A DNA stretch of 33,432 nt from contig MFDK01000008.1 in assembly GCA_001776865.1 (NCBI GenBank), forward strand, positions 1,384-34,815. The letters run 5' to 3'. A program made the position numbers and the translations under genes. Shown piece by piece: positions 15,826-24,626 of this stretch. The notes under the pieces were generated by a model, which was given only the letters and a program-made list of their open reading frames with translations, was not told the DNA's origin and ran no database searches. Position 1 is the stretch's first letter, and each line of letters starts with the position of its first letter. Source of the stretch: Candidatus Daviesbacteria bacterium RIFCSPLOWO2_01_FULL_37_10 (GTDB lineage: Bacteria > Patescibacteriota > Microgenomatia > Daviesbacterales > UBA10151).

Positions 15826-18595
15826 TACTTCCTTCCTCCTCGTTTACCATCCACCAGTCAAAACTCAAATCTTCCTCTACTACCCCTGGTGCAGAAACGG
15901 TAAATAAACTACTCTTAACTTTCTTTGTTACAGCCAGAACTCTATCTGTTTCTGTGGTTGGCGTAATAAGTATTCTGGAGTTTTCTTCGACTAAAGGACT
16001 TTCCAGATTAACTGATTTATTTCCTTTCTTAATTACACCTTGTCCTGTAATCTTATTAGAAACTACCTTAAAATCTGCGACTAATATACTTTGGGCTTTT
16101 AAATTACCTGTACTATCGATCGTAACTTTTCCATTAAACAAATCTACAAACTCAGCCAAAGGCGAGCTTTGCAGATAAAGGGTTTGAAGTGCGTTTATAG
16201 AATTCTGAGATACACTAAGAGTTCCATCTACTGATAAATCACCAGCAATAGTAGTTGTGCCAAGAAAAACATTACCCAACGATTTCAATGTACCTGAAAT
16301 TACAACGTCTAAAGTCGTCAGAAGTTTTTCAGAAGATAAGTTTTCTGTTACTTTGAGATCAGTTAATAATCCTCTGCTGCTTGTCCCGGGCAATGCCGAG
16401 GGAGTAGCTAGAAGTTCATCCGGGGGCTCAAGATCCAAAGGATCAGATGATTTAAGACTCTGGCTTATTTCTTTACCGGTATATGGAAATTTTTCATTCG
16501 CCTTTTCAATATCTTCTATCTTGGATTGCAATCTATTAAGCTGAGCAACAGTTTTTGCATTTTCTATCTCGCTGGATAAATAATTTGCTTTAAGTAATTC
16601 TAAACTTGCAGTAATATCCAACGCATCCGGGTTTTCACTCATTTCATCTTGTAAATTCATTTTTCTAACGTCAATTATTAGCTGCGCAGTCTTTAACTTG
16701 GGTATTACTAGACTTCCTTCTTCGTCAATAACAAGATTTGCTAATACTTGAGCCGGATCAGCAAATGTTGGATTTACAAAGATCATGATCTTACCTTGGC
16801 AAAGCATAGGAGAAACTCCGGGAGTTTTTTGGGATTCAACTCCCGGAGTTAAACAATCGGCAGTGAAGCTTTCCAAAGCTTTACCCACTACCTGACCAGG
16901 TACTGTCGCCTTCATTGCAACGCCCGGGGTAGATGAGCTGGTTAAATAATCGCCAGGTTCGATTTCTCCATTTTCAGTGGAAACTTTAACAGGAACCCTG
17001 CCTGCTAAGGCAACCGGTTTTGGATTTAAATTTCCTTCACTATTTTTAAGGCTTAATTTAAATCCTGGAGCCGTGGATATAATTCCAAAAAGTTCTTTTT
17101 GATATGGTTTATTTGCTTTTTTAATATTTTGATATTCACTTATTATAACCAAATCCCCTTGATCCGAATCATCAAGCACATTATATTCTTCTGCAATATC
17201 TGCATTTCCGGAAGTTATAGCAGTTGCCGCTGCAGAAATTACTCCATCTGCAAATACATCACCCTCAAAATCAACTCTAAATACTGAATTATTCACGCCT
17301 GAAACCTGTGAATCCAGCCTCAGAATATCGGAATCCAAAATATTTAAATCCGAGACTAGATGAAGTCTTGATAACGGCGAATTTGTTCCAATCCCAACTG
17401 CACCTGTTTCATCTACAACAAAGGGTGTTAAATCAGAAAAACTCCCGTCATCATTAATGATAAACTTGTTTTCTCCGGAAATATTTATGCTAAAATCAGA
17501 ACCATTCGCACTATCAGAGAGTGTAATCTTAATATCCCGGTTATCCGAAGTTTTAAACTCGCTACCTGTATCATAAGCTGATTGTAAACTTGAAATATTA
17601 CTTAATGAATTCCATCCGGAAGCTGATTTTATATAAAGCCCTGAAGATGCATCAGATTTTTTGAAGTAATAATCCCCTGCAGTTCCTAAACTTATTTCCG
17701 GTACTTCGGAACCGTTTAACAGTTCAATACTCCCAAGCTTAAAATTATTAGCTGCAAAAACATCCCCGAATATTTTTTTAATATATGCTTCTTTAAAACT
17801 TGAATCCGGACTGCCTAAAATCAGCAAATCACTCTGAGAGGGTTTAATATCCTTAGAAATAACACCTGAAATTTCTAAGTTAGTTTGGGGGATATAAATA
17901 TATTGATTTTCAATCTCAGGTTCAGGCTCTGATTGAATATTGCTTACCGATTTCTGAAGGTTTTCAACTGCTCCTGCAATCTCATATATCTGGCTTGCCA
18001 GGTTTTCTGTTTTTTCCCCCAATATATTTTTAGACTCATTTATAAAATTATTTTCTATAGAGTTAAAATAATATGCTCCTGTTATTAAGAAGAAAATTAT
18101 TAATATTAGTATGCTAAAACCCAAAGAGAGTCTTGACAATCTAAACGATTCCTTTTTATTTTTAGCAATTAATACCCCTTGAGTGCTAACACGATTTTCC
18201 AGGAGTTGGTCAATACCTAGTGAGTTCTGTAGCTTAGTTATTTCTCTTTTACTAAACCTCCTTGCTCCACCTTTTGTCCTAACGCTTTGAATTAAACCTT
18301 TGTTATCCCATGCTCTTATGGTATCTTTTGAAACTTGAAGCAACTTAGAAGCCTTACCAACTGAGATCAAACTTAATGCTTTAACCGGGCTTAATTCACT
18401 TTTTAAAGCTTTAAGTTGACTTAAGTTATACCTTCTTGATCCGCCACTCGTTCTTAATACCTCAATTTTACCCTGCTTTTCCCAATTTCTTAATGTGTCA
18501 GGGGAAACCAGTAGAAATTTAGCCGCTTTAGAAATAGAGATGAGACCTCTTTTTTGGGATATATTTTCTGTATTTGGCAGTTTAATTTTAGGCAT
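15806..18595 (-). CDS. Tandem MerR-like HTH + single TM + extracellular tail-fibre/peptidase-G2-like surface protein
   Basis: ISKAAKFLLVSPDTLRNWEKQGKIEVLRTSGGSRRYNLSQL and ISVGKASKLLQVSKDTIRAWDNKGLIQSVRTKGGARRFSKREI; TM LGFSILILIIFFLITGAYYF; VGIGTNSPLSRLHL; ADIAEEYNV...ALAGRVPVKVSTENGEIEPGDYLTSSSTPGVAMKA. Confidence 0.85.
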   Translation of the reverse strand: MPKIKLPNTENISQKRGLISISKAAKFLLVSPDTLRNWEKQGKIEVLRTSGGSRRYNLSQLKALKSELSPVKALSLISVGKASKLLQVSKDTIRAWDNKGLIQSVRTKGGARRFSKREITKLQNSLGIDQLLENRVSTQGVLIAKNKKESFRLSRLSLGFSILILIIFFLITGAYYFNSIENNFINESKNILGEKTENLASQIYEIAGAVENLQKSVSNIQSEPEPEIENQYIYIPQTNLEISGVISKDIKPSQSDLLILGSPDSSFKEAYIKKIFGDVFAANNFKLGSIELLNGSEVPEISLGTAGDYYFKKSDASSGLYIKSASGWNSLSNISSLQSAYDTGSEFKTSDNRDIKITLSDSANGSDFSINISGENKFIINDDGSFSDLTPFVVDETGAVGIGTNSPLSRLHLVSDLNILDSDILRLDSQVSGVNNSVFRVDFEGDVFADGVISAAATAITSGNADIAEEYNVLDDSDQGDLVIISEYQNIKKANKPYQKELFGIISTAPGFKLSLKNSEGNLNPKPVALAGRVPVKVSTENGEIEPGDYLTSSSTPGVAMKATVPGQVVGKALESFTADCLTPGVESQKTPGVSPMLCQGKIMIFVNPTFADPAQVLANLVIDEEGSLVIPKLKTAQLIIDVRKMNLQDEMSENPDALDITASLELLKANYLSSEIENAKTVAQLNRLQSKIEDIEKANEKFPYTGKEISQSLKSSDPLDLEPPDELLATPSALPGTSSRGLLTDLKVTENLSSEKLLTTLDVVISGTLKSLGNVFLGTTTIAGDLSVDGTLSVSQNSINALQTLYLQSSPLAEFVDLFNGKVTIDSTGNLKAQSILVADFKVVSNKITGQGVIKKGNKSVNLESPLVEENSRILITPTTETDRVLAVTKKVKSSLFTVSAPGVVEEDLSFDWWMVNEEEGSNESNEK

Positions 18596-18599
18596 AAAA

Positions 18600-18666
18600 G
18601 TTATGAAAAAGTTATGAAAAAGTTATGTCCTGCTTTAAGATAAACAAAAATCTTTGGATTTGTCAA
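18600..18666 (-). promoter_or_regulatory. Promoter with three 11-bp-phased direct repeats (CATAACTTTTT) upstream of the HTH surface protein
   Basis: Minus strand: TTGACA (18661-18666), 18-nt spacer, TATCTT (18637-18642), then CATAAC at 18622-18627, 18611-18616 and 18600-18605; ATG at 18593-18595. Confidence 0.65.
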
Positions 18667-18677
18667 TATATCAAAAA

Positions 18678-19012
18678 TTAAACAGGTTCGGAAATTATTT
18701 CCGGAGTAATACCGGGAACTGGGGTAGAAATTTCATCTGATAATGTCCATACCCTGGCTTGGTTCGGATCGTTAATTACTTTGTTTGTGTGCTGTGTTGT
18801 AGAATTGTAGATTTCAGTCTCTTTTGAATAGTAATAATTAGCAGATCTTACTATTTCAGACCCTGTATATCCTAAAAATGTGCCTTCAATAATTAGATTA
18901 ATTGAACGCCCTCAAAATCCTCGTGCAATAACTAACTATCCCGTTCAAAATCATATAATGTATACTTGAATTCATCACTTTTTCCATCAAATTCCTTCAA
19001 GTCTATGCTCAT
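18678..19012 (-). pseudogene. Broken ORF remnant
   Basis: MSIDLKEFDGKSDEFKYTLYDFERDS* followed in another frame, without a start codon, by LIIEGTFLGYTGSEIVRSANYYYSKETEIYNSTTQHTNKVINDPNQARVWTLSDEISTPVPGITPEIISEPV*. Confidence 0.45.
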
Positions 19013-19082
19013 TTTTCAGTTTTTCCTTTTATAACAGTCTAAATTTAACATAAAAATCCTTAGCAGTCAAGCCTTTTGAGTG

Positions 19083-21500
19083 TTAAATTACAAAATTAAT
19101 GATTTTTCCAGGTATGTAAATTACTTTTTTAGGTTTAGTTTTATTTATAAACTTTTTAAGGTTTTCGCTTTCAAGTGCCAATTTTTCTACAATCTCTTTA
19201 TTACTTTTCATATCTTTTTCGATCAAAATTGTGTCTCTAACTTTTCCATTAACCTGTATAACGACGTTAATTTGCACTTCTTCCAGGTATTTGCTATCAA
19301 TCTTAGGCCAAGACTGCTTATGTATGGAGTATTTTTCACGAATACTTAGCCACATTTCCTCTGTAATATGAGGCGCAAACGGTGCTAACAACAGAAGTAG
19401 AATTTTCACAGTCATTTTTGAAGCTCTTTTTTGTTTAAAAATAAAATTTAAAAACTCCATGAGTGAGGAAATGGCAGTATTAAACCTTAAGTTTTCAATA
19501 TCATTTCCTACCTTTTTAATGGTTTTATGAGCAATTTTAAGCTCTTCTCCTGTTTGTTCAGCATCGTCTGCCAAATCCGTCATCTGCCAGACTCTATTAA
19601 GGAACTTGAATATCCCACCTATTGAAGCATCTCTAAAATCCCCGCCTTCTGAAAATGGTCCCATAAACATTAAGTACACTCGAAGTGTATCGGATCCATA
19701 CCTTTTGATATATTCATCCGGATTAATCACGTTACCTTTAGACTTACTCATTTTAGCACCCTCTTTTATGATCAGACCGTGCGCCCTGAATTTTTCAAAT
19801 GGCTCTTCAAAATTAATTTTACCCATATCTTTCAACACCATAGTTACAAACCTGGCGTACAGAAGATGCAATACCGAATGCTCAGCTCCACCTATATACA
19901 TATCCACAGGTAACCAACTCTTAGTTCTCGAGTCGTCGAAAGGTTTATTATCAAATTCTGTAGAGGGATACCTTAAAAAATACCATGCGGAGTCCAGGAA
20001 AGTATCAGAAACGTCTGTTTCCCTCTTTGCTGAACCAGAACACTTAGGACACTTTGTATTTACAAAATTATCATCAGATGCAAGAGGAGATTTTCCAGTC
20101 CCCTTTGGCCTAAAATCTTTGATATATGGAAGCTCTACAGGTAAATTTTCTTCCGCTACAGGCACAGTCCCGCACTTTTCACAGTAAATAATAGGTATGG
20201 GAGGACCCCAATATCTCTGCCTTGAGATAAGCCAGTCACGCAGATGGTATGTTGTAACTCGCTTGCCCCAACCTTTTTCCTCCATAAAATCCATTATTTT
20301 AACTGTTGCTTCATGTATATCTAAACCATTTAGAAATTCAGAATTAACCATCGTTCCTTCTTCCTCTTGAACTTGCTCTACTTTTGTAATCTTTGAGGAA
20401 TCTCCATCTCTACCCACAACCACTCTCTTAACCTCCAAACTAAACTTCTGTGCGAACTCAAAATCTCTCTTATCATGGCCGGGAACACCAACTACAGCGC
20501 CAGTCCCAAATTCCATAAGTACAAAATCTGAAATCCAAATCGACATTTTGTATCCTGTTAACTCATTTAGTGCGTATGAACCTGTGAAAACTCCTGTTTT
20601 CTCTCTACCTTCTGCGATTCGATCCTTAGATGATTTATTTTTAGATACTTTGATATATTGTTTAGTATCTTCTAAATTTTCTGGCTTTATGAATGACAAA
20701 GCTTGAGGATATTCAGGAGCAATAACTATAAAAGTTGCACCGTAATTTGTATCCGGACGGGTTGTGAAAACTGTAATTTTTTCAGGGTTCCCTTCTACTT
20801 TATAAGTAATATTTATTCCTTCCTTTCGCCCTATCCAATTTCTTTGCGCAATCTTGATTTTTTCGCTCCAGTCAATATGATCCAGATTATTCAAAAGCCT
20901 GTCTGCATAATCTGTGATCTTAAAAAACCATTGTTCAAGCTCTTTTTTTTCAACTGCAGCTCCACATCTTTCGCAAATTCCAGAGATAACCTGTTCATCA
21001 GCAAGCACAGTTCTGTCTGCAGGACACCAATTTACGCTGGCTTTTTTTTTGTATACCAAACCTTTTTTATACATCTGCAGGAAAAGCCATTGAGTCCATT
21101 TATAATAGTTTGATTTATATGTTTCCACTGTCCGAGTCCAGTCAAAAGCATTACCAATAGCTGTAAGCTGTGCATAAAACCTTTTTTCTGTACGCTTACT
21201 TACTTCAAAAGGATGCTCATTAACCTTCAAAGCATAATTTTCACTGTGTATTCCAAACCCATCCAAACCAATAGGCTCAAATACATCAAAACCCTGCATT
21301 CTTTTAAACCTGGAATATATATCCGTACCTGTGAAAGGGTACATATTACCTACATGAAGTCCTTCTGCAGAAGGGTACGGAAACATCATCAGAACATAGT
21401 AAGGTTTCCCCGCCCTATCCATATCCGGATTATACAGCTTATCCTTTCTCCATTTTTTCTGCCATTTAGATTCGATCTGGGAAGGGTTATACTTTTTCAT
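19083..21500 (-). CDS. leuS: Leucyl-tRNA synthetase
   Basis: YYVLMMFPYPSAEGLHVGN; DWLISRQRYWGPPIPIIYCEKCG; EGAKMSKSKGNVINPDEYIKRYGSDTLRVYLMF. Confidence 0.98.
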   Translation of the reverse strand: MKKYNPSQIESKWQKKWRKDKLYNPDMDRAGKPYYVLMMFPYPSAEGLHVGNMYPFTGTDIYSRFKRMQGFDVFEPIGLDGFGIHSENYALKVNEHPFEVSKRTEKRFYAQLTAIGNAFDWTRTVETYKSNYYKWTQWLFLQMYKKGLVYKKKASVNWCPADRTVLADEQVISGICERCGAAVEKKELEQWFFKITDYADRLLNNLDHIDWSEKIKIAQRNWIGRKEGINITYKVEGNPEKITVFTTRPDTNYGATFIVIAPEYPQALSFIKPENLEDTKQYIKVSKNKSSKDRIAEGREKTGVFTGSYALNELTGYKMSIWISDFVLMEFGTGAVVGVPGHDKRDFEFAQKFSLEVKRVVVGRDGDSSKITKVEQVQEEEGTMVNSEFLNGLDIHEATVKIMDFMEEKGWGKRVTTYHLRDWLISRQRYWGPPIPIIYCEKCGTVPVAEENLPVELPYIKDFRPKGTGKSPLASDDNFVNTKCPKCSGSAKRETDVSDTFLDSAWYFLRYPSTEFDNKPFDDSRTKSWLPVDMYIGGAEHSVLHLLYARFVTMVLKDMGKINFEEPFEKFRAHGLIIKEGAKMSKSKGNVINPDEYIKRYGSDTLRVYLMFMGPFSEGGDFRDASIGGIFKFLNRVWQMTDLADDAEQTGEELKIAHKTIKKVGNDIENLRFNTAISSLMEFLNFIFKQKRASKMTVKILLLLLAPFAPHITEEMWLSIREKYSIHKQSWPKIDSKYLEEVQINVVIQVNGKVRDTILIEKDMKSNKEIVEKLALESENLKKFINKTKPKKVIYIPGKIINFVI

Positions 21501-21779
21501 AGATTGATTGTAACATAAATCAGAATAACTAGGAAAACTCGGAAAGCCGGAAAATCAGAGGAATCAGACAATCAGCAATTCTGATACGCTGAAAAATCCG
21601 ACAGACTGGTATTCTGAGTAATTCTGAGTTTTCTGAACTTTCCACATCACTTTTCACATTCATGTTTAGAACTTATACTCAATTATATTTGATATAGTTT
21701 AATATTATTACGATGTATACTTGATACCTAATACTTACTACTCTATACTAATTAATGCCTATGCGTTAATTAACTTGAT

Positions 21780-21831
21780 AGTTTACGATATATAAAGATA
21801 TCTTGACAAATAATTCTTATTTTCGTAAACT
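21780..21831 (+). promoter_or_regulatory. Promoter flanked by a 9-bp inverted repeat, upstream of the c-like protein
   Basis: AGTTTACGA (21780-21788)/TCGTAAACT (21823-21831); TTGACA (21803-21808), 17-nt spacer, TAAACT (21826-21831). Confidence 0.5.
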
Positions 21832-21840
21832 TATTTAAAT

Positions 21841-21878
21841 ATCTCGGGCTAAGCAGACGGAAGCCCGAGATTTTTTTT
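21841..21878 (+). terminator. Intrinsic-terminator-like hairpin in the 5' leader of the c-like gene
   Basis: ATCTCGGGCT-aagcagacgga-AGCCCGAGAT followed by T-tract: 10-bp perfect stem. Confidence 0.85.
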
Positions 21879-21918
21879 GGACTTTGACTTATCTTCCTTC
21901 TTGTTATACCCTGAATAT

Positions 21919-22809
21919 ATGCTAAAGGCTCTCGTCAATATAATAATTAAAATTTTCTCTCAAAGAAAATTTCAAGCTCTGCTTATAATCTTTACAATTC
22001 TTCTCGACCAGAATTATATGAGAAGCATTTATTCTTCGAATATAAATTCGATACTACCTCTAGCCCTACCCCCTGTTTTTGCACAATCTGATATAGCTGC
22101 AACGTATGATTTAAGCGAAAATATCCAAAATGGTGATATATTAATATACAAACCTGAAACAGGAATATCAAAATCAATAATCCCTTATGACTTCAACATT
22201 TTTGGTGTAAAACAAGATACACCTATTGCAGTATTTCGAAGGGTTGATAAAACAGACAGCGCAGTTGCAAGATCCGGAATTGCACAGGTAAATGTAACCA
22301 CTGTAAACGGGTCTATTAAAACCGGAGACCGCATAACTTCATCCCAGATCCCGGGTTTCGGTATGAAAACCGGAATTTCAGGTTATGTATTGGGAGTTGC
22401 AATGAGCTCTTTTGGAGATACAGACGGTCAGGATTTTATTTTTCAGGATCAAAAATTAAGAGCCGGAAGGATTCCTGTGGCTCTAAAGATTGAGTATGCG
22501 GAGCTTACATCTCCAAGGTCTTTGAATAATTTTTTCTCATATCTCGGTACATCATTTTTGCAGGGAGTAAATGACCCCAGAAACTTAAACCAAGCTATAA
22601 AATATATCTTTTCAGGGCTAATCCTGCTTGTTGCCATAAGCTTCAGCCTGATAATCCTGATACGTTCAATTCCTAAGTCAATTGAAGCAATTGGAAGAAA
22701 CCCGCTGGCCAGAAGAACAATTATGTTTTCTATTATTTTGAATATTTTTATTGTTATTGTAATAACCCTTGGCGCAATCCTTGCTGCATTCATTATCCTG
22801 CGATTGTAA
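21919..22809 (+). CDS. Secreted-domain protein ending in an F-ATPase subunit c-like two-TM hairpin
   Basis: Signal/TM then SDIAATYDLSENIQNGDILIY...GIAQVNVTTVNGSIKTGDRITSSQIPGFGMKTGISGYVLGVAMSSF; C-term YIFSGLILLVAISFSLIILIRSIPKSIEAIGRNPLARRTIMFSIILNIFIVIVITLGAILAAFIIL. The track start 21877 is TTG in the terminator U-tract, so ATG 21919 is preferred. Confidence 0.7.
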   Translation: MLKALVNIIIKIFSQRKFQALLIIFTILLDQNYMRSIYSSNINSILPLALPPVFAQSDIAATYDLSENIQNGDILIYKPETGISKSIIPYDFNIFGVKQDTPIAVFRRVDKTDSAVARSGIAQVNVTTVNGSIKTGDRITSSQIPGFGMKTGISGYVLGVAMSSFGDTDGQDFIFQDQKLRAGRIPVALKIEYAELTSPRSLNNFFSYLGTSFLQGVNDPRNLNQAIKYIFSGLILLVAISFSLIILIRSIPKSIEAIGRNPLARRTIMFSIILNIFIVIVITLGAILAAFIILRL

Positions 22810-22821
22810 AATTAATATTTA

Positions 22822-23328
22822 CTATTTTTTTAAAAGTTGCGAAAAATCATATTGATATGAGTGAAAAACTAACCCCTCAGGTCGCATCGAATGCTGTAAA
22901 GGTAAACGTAGTGACTTAACATCTCTATATTCATAAGAGTAAGGGGTAAATGAATACCCTTCCGGGCCATTATGAATTAAACTGAAAACTCCTCTGTGAA
23001 AACTCTGTTTAATATTTGTTCCAGTATCTATAGACATGTCTCCAACTGTAAACCTTAACTGCCCAATTGCTCGATAAACTTGCCGCATTTCAAAAAATAA
23101 ATCCCCCCTTCTTTCTAGGAATTCACTCCCGGGTGTTCTTTTCTCCAGATCTGCCGCCATATCCAAAAGAATAGCTTTAACTCTAACTGAACCTATTGAA
23201 GTATAAACACCTTTTTCGTGTAAAGGAGAATGTACCCGGTCATTTCTATCGTCAATTATCAAATCCCCTTTTTCCAGTATACACCCCGTTTCATCTACAC
23301 CAACTAAATAAGCAACTTCAACAACCAT
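22822..23328 (-). CDS. Hypothetical protein, divergently arranged to the ATPase cluster
   Basis: MVVEVAYLVGVDETGCILEKGDLIIDDRNDRVHSPLHEKGVYTSIGSVRVKAILLDMAADLEKRTPGSEFLERRGDLFFEMRQVY...; the track start 23355 is TTG; no family recognised. Confidence 0.65.
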   Translation of the reverse strand: MVVEVAYLVGVDETGCILEKGDLIIDDRNDRVHSPLHEKGVYTSIGSVRVKAILLDMAADLEKRTPGSEFLERRGDLFFEMRQVYRAIGQLRFTVGDMSIDTGTNIKQSFHRGVFSLIHNGPEGYSFTPYSYEYRDVKSLRLPLQHSMRPEGLVFHSYQYDFSQLLKK

Positions 23329-23373
23329 AAAATTTATTATACACTTAAGTGTCAAGGTCTAAAGTTTTGTGAT

Positions 23374-24117
23374 ATGATTTCCATAATGCCTAATATAGAC
23401 TTCGTAAGTATCACAGCTTTAATCATTGTAACTATTTCAGGTTTTTTGTTTTTTTATCTTCAGAAGAAACATCAGCTTCCTTCCGAGCCTGACTCATACC
23501 AGGAAAAAGGATATAAAATTCTGCAAAATGCTTCCAAAAAAGCCCAGGCAATTTTAGGCATGGCAGAACTTGATGCAATTAAAATTTCAGCAGATACGCG
23601 ATTTTACAGGGAAAAGCTTGCAGAAAGGTTTGATAAAGAAGCAGAAATAGCTTCTAAATTGGCATCTGAGCTAATAAAATTGAATTCCCAAAAAACAGTT
23701 GATGAATTTAATATTTATATGAATCAGCTAAAATCTGATCTTGAAAAATCCAATAAAGATTTTACTGACTATCTAATTTACTTAAAAAACGATGCAGATG
23801 CTCAAAAAAACCAAAGTCAAGATGCAGTAAAACAACAGATATTACAGATCTTTGTAAAATTTGAAGAGAATTTAAGCCAATTTCTTATGGCTTCCGAACA
23901 GCGCTCAGTGCAGTCTATTGAACTTGAGCTAAGTGCTGCCCGCCAGCTTATTGAAACATATAAGCAGCAGCAGCTTAAACTTATCGATGAAAATGTTATA
24001 GCTATGCTTGAAAAAACTCTGAGCCTGGTTCTTGCAAAAAAAATGTCTTTGCAGGATCAGGTTGACCTGGTTTATGAAGCTCTGGAGAAAGCTAAAGCGG
24101 AAAAGTTCATTATTTAG
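23374..24117 (+). CDS. atpF: F-ATPase subunit b-like (TM + long coiled coil)
   Basis: One N-terminal TM, then a long charged helix; C-term ENVIAMLEKTLSLVLAKKMSLQDQVDLVYEALEKAKAEKF; first in the delta-alpha-gamma-beta-epsilon cluster. Confidence 0.75.
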   Translation: MISIMPNIDFVSITALIIVTISGFLFFYLQKKHQLPSEPDSYQEKGYKILQNASKKAQAILGMAELDAIKISADTRFYREKLAERFDKEAEIASKLASELIKLNSQKTVDEFNIYMNQLKSDLEKSNKDFTDYLIYLKNDADAQKNQSQDAVKQQILQIFVKFEENLSQFLMASEQRSVQSIELELSAARQLIETYKQQQLKLIDENVIAMLEKTLSLVLAKKMSLQDQVDLVYEALEKAKAEKFII

Positions 24118-24143
24118 GGTCGGACCCTTAAGGGTCCGACCCT
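24116..24143. repeat. 28-bp perfect palindrome AGGGTCGGACCCTTAAGGGTCCGACCCT
   Basis: Reverse complement is identical; lies between atpF-like and atpH-like genes. Confidence 0.9.
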
Positions 24144-24152
24144 GTAACAACT

Positions 24153-24626
24153 ATGGATATTATTGACACAATTCTTACAAATACATACACAATCCAGGAT
24201 ATGCGCCACAGGATGAGAATTTTAAAATCTAACCTTGAAAATACGCTTTTCGGGAAAGTTCAAACTGAAATACTTTCTTCAGATGATACTATCTGGCTTT
24301 CTTCTCTCACCCTCTCTTTTATCAATTATTTCACAAAGGATAACATTTACTCCTCTTTTAAAAATATTGAGGCTGAACTTAAGAAACTTAAGATCCTTAT
24401 AATCTATCTTAGCTTTGAACCTGAACAGGAGCAGATTGAAAATATAGGCAAATGGCTGAGAACTAATCTAACGGAGATAAAACTATTTGATATAAAACTG
24501 GACCCGTCTCTTCTCGGCGGAATAGCTTTGGTAAAAAATGGTGTGTACAAAGACTATTCACTCAAATCCAAAATACAAGAACAGGGGGAAATGATTTTAG
24601 TGGAATTTAAGAAATACATTAGATAG
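24153..24626 (+). CDS. atpH: F-ATPase subunit delta-like
   Basis: C-term FDIKLDPSLLGGIALVKNGVYKDYSLKSKIQEQGEMI matches the delta/OSCP C-terminal pattern; gene order. Confidence 0.75.
   Translation: MDIIDTILTNTYTIQDMRHRMRILKSNLENTLFGKVQTEILSSDDTIWLSSLTLSFINYFTKDNIYSSFKNIEAELKKLKILIIYLSFEPEQEQIENIGKWLRTNLTEIKLFDIKLDPSLLGGIALVKNGVYKDYSLKSKIQEQGEMILVEFKKYIR

Noticed and set aside
15789-17287. Plus-strand ORFs 15789-16178, 16257-16544 and 17099-17287
   Set aside because: Antisense to the 929-aa HTH surface protein.
19606-21518. Plus-strand ORFs within leuS (19606-20187, 20703-21113, 21213-21518)
   Set aside because: Antisense to a clearly coding LeuS; no family features.
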